Assembly (NCBI RefSeq): GCF_007671685.1
Contig: NZ_VCNL01000002.1
Coordinates: forward strand, 620,001-684,000
Direction of reading: 5' to 3'
DNA from: Halorubrum salsamenti
GTDB taxonomy: Archaea; Halobacteriota; Halobacteria; Halobacteriales; Haloferacaceae
DNA length: 64,000 bases
A model generated the notes under the pieces. It saw only the letters and a list, made by a program, of their open reading frames with translations. It searched no databases and had not been told where the DNA came from. The position numbers and the translations under genes are program-made. Within the stretch, counting starts at the first letter, position 1; the number at the start of each line of letters is the position of its first letter. Positions 26,403 to 36,655 of this stretch are shown in pieces.

Positions 26403-27386
26403 GTGCAATCGGTCGCCGCCGAACTCGTCGCCCTGCTCGCCGAGGTGGCCCCGCGGCTCGCCCGCATCGCGGCGTTCATCGCGGTCGGCGTCTTCGCCGC
26501 CAACGTCGCGGTCGCGTTCGGGCTGATCCGGTACGTCGCCGGGCTCGCCGGGTGGCTCACCCGGCCCGCGAACCTTCCCGACGAGGTCGGCACCGCGATC
26601 CTCACGACCGCGGCGTCGACCACGGCGGGATACGCCACGCTCGCCGAGTACCGGGAGTCGGGCCTGCTCGACGACCGGGCGACGCTGGTCGCCGTGACCA
26701 TCAACACGTTCTTCGGGTTCGTCCAGCACGTGTTCACCTACTACGTCCCCGTGTTGATCCCGATTCTGGGCGTCCGGACGGGGATCGTCTACGTCTCCGC
26801 GCGCGCCGGGATCGCGCTGGCGATCACCGTTACGGGCGTGCTCGCGGGCGGCGTTCTGCTGTCCGAGCGCAACGTCGACCGGAGCGCGCTCGCCGAGGTC
26901 GACGCGAGCGGGCCCGACGCCGACGACCGCACGAGCCGGGAGCGCGTGCGCGAGGCCGGCGAGAAGTCCTGGTCCACGCTCCGGCGGATCGTCCCGCGGC
27001 TCGCGGTCGTCTACACCCTCGTGATCGGGCTCGTCAACAACGCCGACGTGGAGGCCCTCACGAGCGTCGCCGAGCCGATCACCGGCCTCCTCGGGCTCCC
27101 CGGCGCCGCGGTCCCCGTGATCGCCGTCTACACCCTCGACACGACCGCCGGCGCGGTGACGCTGGCCGGCACTACGGAGGGGATCTTCACCGTTCGGACC
27201 GCGGTCGCGAGCCTGCTCATCGGCGGGATCCTCTCTTTCGCCGTCTCGACTTTCCGGCGCTCGATCCCCTTCCAGTACGGGATCTGGGGCGCCGAGTTCG
27301 GCACCAAGGTGATCGCCGTCAACACCGGCCTGAAGCTCGTCTTCATCTCGGTCACGGTCGCGCTGTTGCTCGCGCCGGTGTGGTGA
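26403..27386 (+). CDS. Nucleoside-recognition (Gate) domain membrane protein
   Basis: 327 residues from a GTG start. Seven or eight hydrophobic segments; IRYVAGLAGWLTRPANLPDE, LTTAASTTAGYATLAEYRES and INTFFGFVQHVFTYYVPVLI are Gate-domain-like, as in spore-maturation and nucleoside-recognition proteins. A second half repeats the fold (AEPITGLLGLPGAAVPVIAV). Transport substrate unknown. No better start exists upstream before an in-frame stop. Confidence 0.8.
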   Translation: MQSVAAELVALLAEVAPRLARIAAFIAVGVFAANVAVAFGLIRYVAGLAGWLTRPANLPDEVGTAILTTAASTTAGYATLAEYRESGLLDDRATLVAVTINTFFGFVQHVFTYYVPVLIPILGVRTGIVYVSARAGIALAITVTGVLAGGVLLSERNVDRSALAEVDASGPDADDRTSRERVREAGEKSWSTLRRIVPRLAVVYTLVIGLVNNADVEALTSVAEPITGLLGLPGAAVPVIAVYTLDTTAGAVTLAGTTEGIFTVRTAVASLLIGGILSFAVSTFRRSIPFQYGIWGAEFGTKVIAVNTGLKLVFISVTVALLLAPVW

Positions 27387-27426
27387 GACGAGACAGTACG
27401 GCGGTTAACCGGGATTTCGAGAAACG

Positions 27427-27555
27427 ATTTATAAACCGGATGCGGTCGGCGCGCGCCTCCGAGCGGTCGCCACTGCGACCGACGAGGCTGGGGAGGTGTG
27501 AGGTGCGGTTGCGGGCGGGTGGGACTTTGGAGGTGGCCACCGTCGATAATCGCGA
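27427..27555 (+). repeat. Dispersed structured intergenic element, copy C (shortest)
   Basis: Between converging permease and katG genes. It begins TTTATAAACCGG (27428) and GCGCGCGCCTCCGAG. One hairpin CGGTCGC CACT GCGACCG has a sequence different from other copies but is still fully paired. The core GAGGCTGGGGAGGTGTGAGG is at 27484-27503, then GGTGGGACTTTGGAGGTGG. The second hairpin and the long internal stem are deleted. About 130 further bases to the katG stop hold nothing recognisable. Confidence 0.78.
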
Positions 27556-27683
27556 TCGAACCGTCGACGACCAGTTCCGACTGAAAGCAACGGGCAAAAA
27601 GCGGCCCCTGACAGAACCGATCCGAAAAAGCGGTCAATTTCGAGGTTCAAAACCCCACCCGCGAAAAACCGCTATTTCCGATT

Positions 27684-30008
<2,325 letters not shown>

Positions 30009-30337
30009 TTAGTGACCTCAAATAAAAAGCTGGCTACTGTCGTCCGTGCCGCTTATTAGTTGGAAATTATCTTTCGACTTCATAAATAAGACTTTGAAAA
30101 ACCGAACCGCCATCGGGATGCCCCGCGGTCCCGTTCCGCGATGCCCCGCGGCCCCGTTCCGCGATGCCACTACTCCGGGTCAGCCCGCGGATCGAACTCG
30201 CCGTGTCGGATCCCCACTCTGACGGGCGTGTGTTCCGCGTCTGTCGGCGTCGAAACCGATCGCCGGCACATCACTCACCCATCCGGACGGGCGACGCGCA
30301 GTGGTCCCCCTCGATACCGGTCGACGGATCGGAAGCG

Positions 30338-30423
30338 GTGTCGATCACGGCCGGTCGAGCGGTGTCGATCACGGCCGGTCGAGCGGTGTCGATCACGGCC
30401 GGTCGAGCGGTGTCGATCACGGG
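30338..30423 (+). repeat. 24-base tandem repeat, three full units plus a partial
   Basis: Units at 30338-30361, 30362-30385 and 30386-30409 are identical (GTGTCGATCACGGCCGGTCG plus AGCG); a fourth breaks off near 30423. The unit length is a multiple of three and leaves open frames on both strands, which explains spurious repetitive ORFs here. It lies 35 bases before the regulatory motif of the DUF2249 gene. Confidence 0.85.
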
Positions 30424-30457
30424 CGACCGTTCGGAATCCGCGGGCGAGTGCGTGTCC

Positions 30458-30471
30458 CCGAACGTATTCGG
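30458..30471 (+). promoter_or_regulatory. CCGAA-N4-TTCGG inverted motif, DUF2249 promoter
   Basis: CCGAACGTATTCGG, an inverted repeat, 39 bases before the ATG at 30511. The identical 14-mer recurs at 31165-31178 and a variant at 31202-31213, each next to another gene start of this block. Confidence 0.65.
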
Positions 30472-30510
30472 CTCAACACGGAATCGGGTCGGACCCGACT
30501 CTCCGATCGC

Positions 30511-30744
30511 ATGCCCAGACTCGACGTCCGCGAGATCCCGCCGGTGAACCGCCACGACAAGATCCACGAGGAGTTCGACGGGATGGAGCCGGGCGAAACG
30601 CTCACGATCGTCAACGACCACGAACCGAAGCCCCTGTACTACGAGATGGCGGCCGAGGTCCCCGCGTTCGACGAGGAGGCGTACGAGGTGCGACAGAACG
30701 CGCCCGACGAGTTCGTCGCGGAGTTCCCGAAAACCGAGGAGTAG
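30511..30744 (+). CDS. DUF2249 domain protein
   Basis: 77 residues from ATG 30511. Typical DUF2249 core: LDVREIPPVNRHDKIHEEFD, GMEPGETLTIVNDHEPKPLY, with the invariant RH, PGE and NDHxPxPL. These small TusA-like proteins are common near denitrification, heme and nitric-oxide genes in haloarchaea and bacteria; the biochemical role is unknown. Its neighbours, a HemA-domain protein and a truncated hemoglobin, fit that theme, and all three share an upstream motif. Confidence 0.88.
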   Translation: MPRLDVREIPPVNRHDKIHEEFDGMEPGETLTIVNDHEPKPLYYEMAAEVPAFDEEAYEVRQNAPDEFVAEFPKTEE

Positions 30745-30783
30745 ACCCCAACGGGACACCTGAGACGTTTCTCCGGACCGAAG

Positions 30784-31128
30784 CTACGCCTCGTCGATGT
30801 CGAAGAGTCGACGGATCGCTCGCGCTCGCTCTCGCTCCCGTCTCCCCGTCCTCTCAGACCGCTCCGCCCGCTCCAGCGCCTGTTCCGGGGCGTCGGTCAG
30901 CCCTTCGACGAGCGCGGCCCCGAGCTCGCGGACGGTCTCGCGCTGCTCGTCGGAGAGATCACCGCGCGCGTCGAGCTTCGAGATGGCTTCCTCGAGCTCG
31001 CACCGCTCTATCTCGGCAGTTTGACGGCGGAACCGTCTCCGGAGCTGCTCCGCGTCGAGCGATGGTTCGGACCGATCGTGTGTCGCCTCGGTCCGATCGG
31101 GAGCCGCTTCGAGGCTCTCGGTACTCAT
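30784..31128 (-). CDS. Stand-alone HemA C-terminal (glutamyl-tRNA reductase dimerisation) domain-like protein
   Basis: 114 residues from the ATG at 31128. After an acidic leader, QTAEIERCELEEAISKLDAR, GDLSDEQRETVRELGAALVE and GLTDAPEQALERA follow the order of the C-terminal helical dimerisation domain of haloarchaeal glutamyl-tRNA reductase (KLxARGDL(S/T)DEQRE..A.ALV..L...P...L). The catalytic and NADPH domains are absent, so it cannot make glutamate semialdehyde; it could bind HemA or act as a regulator. Assignment is from remembered sequence pattern. Convergent with the DUF2249 gene. Confidence 0.6.
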   Translation of the reverse strand: MSTESLEAAPDRTEATHDRSEPSLDAEQLRRRFRRQTAEIERCELEEAISKLDARGDLSDEQRETVRELGAALVEGLTDAPEQALERAERSERTGRRERERARAIRRLFDIDEA

Positions 31129-31164
31129 ATCGGAACGTCGGTCGTCGGCGGGGTGCGTGTTCCC

Positions 31165-31178
31165 CCGAACGTATTCGG
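31165..31178 (-). promoter_or_regulatory. CCGAA-N4-TTCGG inverted motif, HemA-domain gene promoter
   Basis: Identical 14-mer to 30458-30471 and 36 bases upstream of the minus-strand start at 31128. It lies in the divergent promoter region shared with the truncated hemoglobin gene. Confidence 0.62.
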
Positions 31179-31201
31179 GGCCGATCGGGAGATACGGATA
31201 C

Positions 31202-31213
31202 CCGAACATGTTC
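31202..31213 (+). promoter_or_regulatory. CCGAACATGTTC motif, truncated hemoglobin promoter
   Basis: Variant of the shared motif containing the perfect palindrome GAACATGTTC (31204-31213), 41 bases before the ATG at 31255. Spacing matches that of the two CCGAACGTATTCGG copies. Confidence 0.6.
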
Positions 31214-31254
31214 TTTCGGAGGCGTCTTCCGTCGGAACGAAGTTGATAGACGTG

Positions 31255-31620
31255 ATGTCTAAATCCCAGTCGATCTACGAAACAATCGGCGGCAGAACGG
31301 CCGTCGAGGCAGTCGTCTCGGACTTCTACGACCGCGTCTTCGACGATCCCGTCCTCGAGCCGTATTTCGAGGGTATCGACCGCGAGGCGCTGTACGCCCA
31401 CCAGGTTCAGTTCATCAGCGCGGTCGCCGGCGGCCCGGTCTCGTACGAGGGCGCGGACATGCGGGCGGCTCACGAGGGGATGGGAATCACCGAGGAGGCG
31501 TTCGGTCGCGTCGCGACCTACCTCGGAGAGGCGCTCAGGGAGAACGATATCGACGAAGGGGACGTCGAGACGATCCTCGAAGAGGTCGGCGCGCTCGAAC
31601 CCGACGTCGTCGGGCAGTAG
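31255..31620 (+). CDS. Group I truncated hemoglobin
   Basis: 121 residues from ATG 31255 (MSKSQSIYETIGGRTAVEAV). TrHb1 features: YETIGG, then VVSDFYDRVFDDPVLEPYF with the B-helix Phe-Tyr (F24, Y25), HQVQFISAVAGGP, and proximal His73 in AAHEGMGIT. Binds heme and small gases; in microbes usually detoxifies nitric oxide or handles oxygen. Longer in-frame starts run back through the promoter motifs and are rejected. Confidence 0.92.
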   Translation: MSKSQSIYETIGGRTAVEAVVSDFYDRVFDDPVLEPYFEGIDREALYAHQVQFISAVAGGPVSYEGADMRAAHEGMGITEEAFGRVATYLGEALRENDIDEGDVETILEEVGALEPDVVGQ

Positions 31621-31703
31621 TCCGACCGGAGTCGGTCGGTCCTCGTCCCACGGCGATCGGGACTGGCAGGCACACTCAAGTCCCCGCCGAGAGACGTGCC
31701 GCC

Positions 31704-33014
31704 ATGGGCACCGAGCGCTTCCTCTTCGTCTCCGCGGACGCCGCGCTGATCACCGACCTCGCGTGGCAGGTCCACCGCGAGGGTCACGACGTGAAGTACT
31801 ATATCGAAGCCGAAAGCGATCAAGAGATCGGCGACGGTTTCGTCCCGAAGACGGACGACTGGCGCGCGGAGGTCGAGTGGGCGGATGTCATCATCTTCGA
31901 CGACATCTGGGTCGGGTCGGATATCGGCACGGGTGAACTCGCTGAGGAACTCCGTGAGAGAGGGAAAGCTGTCGTCGGCGGGACGCCGAACACCGATCAC
32001 CTCGAAGAGGATCGGGGATACGCGATGGAGGTCCTCGAAGACCACGGCGTCAACACCGTCGAACACCACATCTTCCACGACTTCGACGCCGGGATACAGC
32101 ACGTCGAAGAGAATCCTGCCCCGTACGTGATCAAACCGCTCGGCGAGGTCCAGAACGTCAAGCGCTTACTGTACGTCGGGAACGAGGACGACGGGAGCGA
32201 CGTCGTGGACGTGCTGAAGGCGTACAAGAAGGCGTGGGGTCACCGGATGAAGGGGTTCCAGCTCCAGCGGAAGGTCGAGGGCGTGGAAATCGCCATCTGC
32301 GGCTTTTTCAACGGCAACGAGTTCATCGATCAGGTCAACTTTAATTTCGAACATAAGAAGCTGTTCCCGGGCAACATCGGTCCCTCCACCGGCGAGATGG
32401 GAACGTCGATGTTCTGGGCCGGCCAGAACAAGCTGTTCAAAGAGACCTTCGGGAAGATCGAAGACTGGCTCGCCGACGAGGGGTACGTCGGGAGCATCGA
32501 CATCAACTGCATCGTCAACGACACCGGCATCTACCCGCTGGAGTTCACACCGCGGTTCGGGTACCCGACGATCGCCTTACAGGAGGAGTCGATCGAGTCG
32601 TCGACCGGTCAGTTCTTCGCCGATCTCGCGCGCGGCAACGAGCCCGAGGTAGCGGTTCACAACGGCTACCAGATCGCGGTTCGGGTCGTCCTCCCGCCGT
32701 TCCCGTTCGACGACGAGCAGACGTACGACGAGAACTCCCGGAACGCCGCCGTGGTGTTCGAAACGGAGAGCCGCGATGGAATCCATCTTGAAGACGCAAA
32801 GAAGATCGATGGCCAGTGGCGCGTCGCCGGCGACAACGGCATGCCCATCGTTGTGACCGGCAAGGGCGACACGATGCAGGCCGCGCGCGAGCAGGCGTAC
32901 GACCGGGTCGACGATATCGTCATGCCGAACATGTACTACCGCGATGACATCGGCGAGCGATGGGTCGACGGGGACGGCGATCGGTTGCAGGCGTGGGGAT
33001 ACCTCGGACCGTAA
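31704..33014 (+). CDS. ATP-grasp protein resembling phosphoribosylamine-glycine ligase
   Basis: 436 residues. GARS/ATP-grasp pattern: N-domain MGTERFLFVSADAALITDLA, a central APYVIKPLGEVQNVKRLLYV, GIYPLEFTPRFGYPTIALQ (metal/ATP site) and a C-terminal GKGDTMQAAREQAYDRV, as in PurD. Differences from canonical PurD (long QLQRKVEGVEIAICGFFNGN) suggest a paralogue with a different acceptor. The true purD is probably elsewhere. Codon use is slightly less GC-rich than neighbours. Confidence 0.75.
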   Translation: MGTERFLFVSADAALITDLAWQVHREGHDVKYYIEAESDQEIGDGFVPKTDDWRAEVEWADVIIFDDIWVGSDIGTGELAEELRERGKAVVGGTPNTDHLEEDRGYAMEVLEDHGVNTVEHHIFHDFDAGIQHVEENPAPYVIKPLGEVQNVKRLLYVGNEDDGSDVVDVLKAYKKAWGHRMKGFQLQRKVEGVEIAICGFFNGNEFIDQVNFNFEHKKLFPGNIGPSTGEMGTSMFWAGQNKLFKETFGKIEDWLADEGYVGSIDINCIVNDTGIYPLEFTPRFGYPTIALQEESIESSTGQFFADLARGNEPEVAVHNGYQIAVRVVLPPFPFDDEQTYDENSRNAAVVFETESRDGIHLEDAKKIDGQWRVAGDNGMPIVVTGKGDTMQAAREQAYDRVDDIVMPNMYYRDDIGERWVDGDGDRLQAWGYLGP

Positions 33015-33056
33015 TCGATTGCGGGAGTGGGTGTTTCAGAACCACGACAACGATAC

Positions 33057-33430
33057 AGTATTTAAACTATCGTGAGCGCCAGCAGCATCTACTTATAAAC
33101 GCGGTGCGGTGGCGCGCGCCTCCGAGTGGCCGCCCTCGGCGGCCGCGAGGAGCGCGTGCGAGGGAGCCCGCGGCCGCCAGAGGCGGCCGCGGCGAGGCTG
33201 GGGAGGTGTGAGGCTGTGCGGTTGGGTGGGGCTCAAAGGGGCGGCCGTGAGGCGGGCGCAGGAGACGTAAGCACCGCAACGAAGGAGCGATAGCGACTGA
33301 GTGAGGAGCGCAGCGAGCGTGCGCCCGCCTCACGGCTGGGGCTTTGGAGGGCATCACCGCAGAGCCGTCGATCACTTATAAATAGCCGACAAAACACCCA
33401 AACTCGACTTATAAATAACCACGCTATCAC
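33057..33430 (+). repeat. Dispersed structured intergenic element, copy D (full form)
   Basis: Fills most of the 518-base gap between the ATP-grasp and HerA-like genes. Order: TATTTAAAC (33059), CTTATAAACG (33092), GCGGTGGCGCGCGCC, hairpin GGCCGCC CTC GGCGGCC, second hairpin around CGCGGCCGCC AGA GGCGGCCGCG, core GAGGCTGGGGAGGTGTGAGG (33194-33213), CTCAAAGGGG, then a perfect 17-base stem at 33244-33260 / 33320-33336, GGGGCTTTGGAGG, and CTTATAAATAGCC twice-boxed right border (about 33374 and 33409). Same element order as A and E but opposite strand. Confidence 0.85.
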
Positions 33431-33532
33431 AGTGATTCATCCACTCCCGCCATCGATCGCCGCTGTTCCTGTACGAATCGCGTCGTCGGCCGAGCCGATA
33501 GTTTATGGGGCGGGCGGTACCTGTTCACGAGT

Positions 33533-35605
33533 ATGACCGAGCAGGAGACGGTCCACGTCGCGGACGTCAGCGAGGGGATCGGGGGCGACGCGACGGCGGA
33601 GCCGGGGTCACCGGTAGAGCTTCCGGTCGTCGACGTGCTCACCGGCCGATCGTTTATCACGGGTAAAAGCGGATCCGGCAAGAGCAACACGGCGTCAGTC
33701 GTCATCGAGAACCTCCTCGATAACGGGTTTCCCGTGATGATCGTCGACACGGACGGGGAGTACTACGGCCTCAAGGAGGAGTACGAGATCCTCCACGCCG
33801 GCGCCGACGACGAGTGCGACATCGTCGTCTCGCCCGAACACGCCGAGAAGCTCGCGAACCTCGCCTTAGAGCAGAACGTCCCGATCATCCTCGACGTCTC
33901 CGGCTACTTAGAGGAGGAGACCGCAAACGAGCTCCTCTTGGAGGTCGTCAAACAGCTGTTCGCCAAGGAGAAGCGCATGAAGAAGCCCTTCCTGCTCGTC
34001 GTCGAGGAGTGTCACGAGTACATCCCGGAGGGCGGCGGGATGGACGAGACGGGCAAGATGCTGATCAAGGTCGGCAAGCGCGGCCGGAAGCACGGCCTCG
34101 GCATCGTCGGGATCAGCCAGCGTCCGGCCGACGTGAAAAAGGACTTCATCACCCAGTGCGACTGGCTCTGCTGGCACCGGCTCACGTGGGACAACGACAC
34201 GAAGGTGGTGGGGCGAATCTTGGGGTCGAAGTACGCCAGCGCCGTCGAGGACCTCGGTGACGGCGAGGCGTTCCTGATGACCGACTGGGACGAGTCGATC
34301 CGCCGGATCCAGTTCCACCGCAAGCAGACGTTCGACGCGGGCGCGACGCCCGGGCTCGACGACTTCGAGCGCCCGGAGCTCAAGTCGGTCTCCAGCGACC
34401 TCGTGGGCGAGCTCCAGTCCATCTCCGACGAGAAGGAGCGCCGCGAGTCCGAAATCGCGGACCTCAGACAGGAGATCGACAAGAAAGACCAGCGGATCGC
34501 CGATCTCGAACGCGAGCTGGAGGAGGCCCGCGACCTGAGCAACATGGCCGACCAGTTCGCGCAGGCGCTCCTCGGAAAGGCCGAGGCTCCCTACCGGGGC
34601 GGAGGCGGGCGCTCCGCGGCCGCCGGCGGGGAGGAAGCGACCGGCGACCTGGGGGCGACCGGCGGCAACGGCGACCAGTCCGTGCTCAAGTCGTACGACG
34701 AGGCGGTAGCCGCGACCGAGAGAAGCGGCGAGAGCGCGACCGGATCGAGCGACTCGGCCGCCGACGGGGGGGCCGAGGTCGACGCGGACCCCGCCGCGAG
34801 CGAGGCCGACTTCAACGACCCGACCGACGAGGGGCTGAGCGATAACGACCCGGCCGTCGACGCCGCGACCGCCGGCGACGCCGCGACCGCCGCCGACGGG
34901 CCAACCAGCGACACTCCCGTCGACGACGTCGATCCGGTCACGCGCGCCGACGTGGCCGAGAGCGCGCTCCGGTTCGACGACGCCGTCGAACTCGGCACCC
35001 GCGAGGCCGTCATCGAGGAGCTCCGGAGCCGGATCGAGGCGCTCCCGGAACTCGCACAGGGGATGCTCCGGCACTACCGCCGCGAAGGAGTCAGCGACCC
35101 CGTCGCCGCCCACATCGACGCCGGCGGCGACGGCGACTCCGGCCACGCCTACAGCCGCCACCGACCCATCCGCCGGGCGGGGCTCATCCGGCACGCCGGC
35201 CGGGGCCACTACGCCTACGCCGTCCCCGACCTGATCCGCGAGGCGTACGCCGATCGGCTCGGCGAGGAGAGCGTCCGCGAGGTCGTTCGCGCCGTCGAGA
35301 CCGCGTTCGTCCCGCCGGCCGAGCGGAGCTACCCGCCGGACGCCGATCCCTCGGAGGTCGGCGTCGGTGACGGCTCGACGGAGACCGGTTTGGACGGCGA
35401 AGGCGTTTCGGCCGGGGCGGACGAGACGGACACCACCGACGCCGCTCCCGGCGACGGCCGCGTTGACAGCGACGACAGCGCCCGCGACGATGAGAGAGGC
35501 GACGGCGACGACCGGGAGACGGGGGAGAAGCCAGAGCGACCGACGGGCGGCCTGAGCGACGCCGCACGGCGGCTCGCGGAGCGTGGACACGCCGCTGACG
35601 AGTAA
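33533..35605 (+). CDS. HerA/DUF87-type ATPase with coiled coil
   Basis: 690 residues. Walker A GKSGSGKSN (44-52), Walker B FLLVVEECHEYIPEGGG, and the arginine-rich GKRGRKHGLGIVGISQRPAD typical of HerA/FtsK-like DUF87 ATPases. A coiled coil (about 300-345) and a long acidic, low-complexity linker (about 360-470) precede a C-terminal winged-helix-like region (YRREGVSDPVAAHIDAGGDG, then SRHRPIRRAGLIRHAGRGHY). No NurA gene is adjacent, so it is likely a haloarchaeal DUF87 paralogue rather than the end-resection HerA. TATA-like TTTATGG lies near 33504. Confidence 0.85.
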   Translation: MTEQETVHVADVSEGIGGDATAEPGSPVELPVVDVLTGRSFITGKSGSGKSNTASVVIENLLDNGFPVMIVDTDGEYYGLKEEYEILHAGADDECDIVVSPEHAEKLANLALEQNVPIILDVSGYLEEETANELLLEVVKQLFAKEKRMKKPFLLVVEECHEYIPEGGGMDETGKMLIKVGKRGRKHGLGIVGISQRPADVKKDFITQCDWLCWHRLTWDNDTKVVGRILGSKYASAVEDLGDGEAFLMTDWDESIRRIQFHRKQTFDAGATPGLDDFERPELKSVSSDLVGELQSISDEKERRESEIADLRQEIDKKDQRIADLERELEEARDLSNMADQFAQALLGKAEAPYRGGGGRSAAAGGEEATGDLGATGGNGDQSVLKSYDEAVAATERSGESATGSSDSAADGGAEVDADPAASEADFNDPTDEGLSDNDPAVDAATAGDAATAADGPTSDTPVDDVDPVTRADVAESALRFDDAVELGTREAVIEELRSRIEALPELAQGMLRHYRREGVSDPVAAHIDAGGDGDSGHAYSRHRPIRRAGLIRHAGRGHYAYAVPDLIREAYADRLGEESVREVVRAVETAFVPPAERSYPPDADPSEVGVGDGSTETGLDGEGVSAGADETDTTDAAPGDGRVDSDDSARDDERGDGDDRETGEKPERPTGGLSDAARRLAERGHAADE

Positions 35606-35610
35606 CTAGC

Positions 35611-35712
35611 CAGTACGGGAGACCGGTCAGTACGGAAGCCCGATCAGTACGGAAGCCCGATCAGTACGGAAGCCCGATCAGTACGGAAGCCCGATCAGTA
35701 CGGGACCGACGG
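35611..35712. repeat. 17-base tandem repeat array
   Basis: Six consecutive units of CAGTACGGAAGCCCGAT or close variants (35611, 35628, 35645, 35662, 35679, 35696); the four central units are identical and the two outer ones diverged. It starts five bases after the HerA-like stop. Units are adjacent without spacers, so it is not a CRISPR. Confidence 0.88.
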
Positions 35713-35877
35713 GTACTCGCTCGGGACCGCGTTCCACTGGGCCACCTGCGGGTCGACCGCCTCGCAGACGGTCCATTTCCGATGCGAACTCGTCGACGTG
35801 GCCGTCGCAGTGTGGGATCCCTTCTCGTGATGTCGTCTGATTCCGCGACCCGAAGACAAGTACCTCCCCGACGCCAC
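35695..35877 (-). other. Possible gene remnant, unrecognised
   Basis: A minus-strand frame whose last part, RKWTVCEAVDPQVAQWNAVP then SEYPSVPY, reads like a natural protein end. The stop falls at the edge of the 17-base array. The upstream part is not protein-like. It might be the 3' remnant of a decayed gene; I cannot name the family. Confidence 0.3.
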
Positions 35878-35911
35878 GAGGTCAGCCGGTCCTGCGACCG
35901 AGCGCGGGGCG

Positions 35912-36268
35912 TTACCGGAGCGAATGGAGGAGACGTGTGAGCCGTGATCGGAGGGTCGTCCGGCGATCGGAGTCGGAGTCCGCGTCGGACGCGTCCGCGA
36001 GCTTGCGGTTCTTCTCCGCGATCAGGTCCTCGTACCGCCGGGTGACGCATCGGAGCTGTTCTTCCTTGCGTTCGATTTCGGCTTCGAGCCGTTCGATCTC
36101 TCGGCTGTCGGCGACGGCCGGCTCCCCGAGATCGCCGTCACGTCGTCCCTCCACTCGCCTATCGGCGGCGTCGCTCGGACGATGCGACGCCGTCCGAACG
36201 GACGTGTCATCCGTCCGGCGCGATTCCGTTCGATCGGCCAGACTCTCAGCGGGGACATCGGAATCCAT
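35912..36268 (-). CDS. Coiled-coil protein, unrecognised
   Basis: 118 residues from the ATG at 36268. Charged, low-complexity first half, then a clear coiled coil (EIERLEAEIERKEEQLRCV, about 57-92) and a basic tail TTLRSRLTRLLHSLR. One cysteine. A TATTTAG sequence lies a few bases upstream of the start. Function unknown; it sits among decayed sequence, so it may be recent or strain-specific. Confidence 0.55.
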   Translation of the reverse strand: MDSDVPAESLADRTESRRTDDTSVRTASHRPSDAADRRVEGRRDGDLGEPAVADSREIERLEAEIERKEEQLRCVTRRYEDLIAEKNRKLADASDADSDSDRRTTLRSRLTRLLHSLR

Positions 36269-36345
36269 GGGGCATGGTAGTATTTAGCATGGAAGCACGA
36301 TAAAGGTCAGTCAGACGAATGGCGTGCGTTCAATATCGAGGGGCC

Positions 36346-36520
36346 GAGCCCGTCACGACGACGACTCGGCCGAACCCTCCCTGCGGGTGTCGGCGACACC
36401 GACGTAGCCGCCGTCGTCCTCGACGACGATGGACTGGACGTTGCCGATGGAATCGACGATGGAGACGTCGTGACCGGCGGCGTTCAGCTCCTCAGACGCG
36501 CGGCCGGTCCCGACCGGAAC
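36346..36520 (-). pseudogene. Gamma-glutamyltransferase C-terminal remnant
   Basis: On the minus strand, about 50 codons read RASEELNAAGHDVSIVDSIG, then NVQSIVVEDDGGYVGVADTR and REGSAESSS before a TGA (near 36355). That is the usual end of gamma-glutamyltranspeptidase, where the small subunit finishes with GN(V/A)Q.I and AD.R..G.A. Nothing of the rest of the enzyme, including the catalytic Thr region, is present upstream, so this is a truncated relic. Confidence 0.6.
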
Positions 36521-36655
36521 TATCCCACACCCAGTGTGACGCGTACTAGTAGAGAGTGCCGCGGTTGAGTGTCTCCAACTTGTATCGCTTCCCTATGTGA
36601 CACCCATATATAACGTTAGATCAACTTTACAAGTCAACATCGCTCAGTAGAGACA

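Noticed and set aside
30141-31262. 373-codon plus-strand frame covering the DUF2249 and HemA-domain region
   Set aside because: It is arginine-rich, includes the 24-base tandem repeat and crosses two real genes; a shadow.
33067-33375. Open frames across repeat copy D on both strands
   Set aside because: They follow the GC-rich hairpins of the repeat and are not kept in the other copies.
33908-35590. A 560-codon minus-strand frame
   Set aside because: Antisense to the HerA-like ATPase, which has clear Walker motifs; the shadow has none.
35611-35712. Possible CRISPR array
   Set aside because: Units of 17 bases are directly adjacent with no spacers and no cas genes are near; it is a simple tandem repeat.
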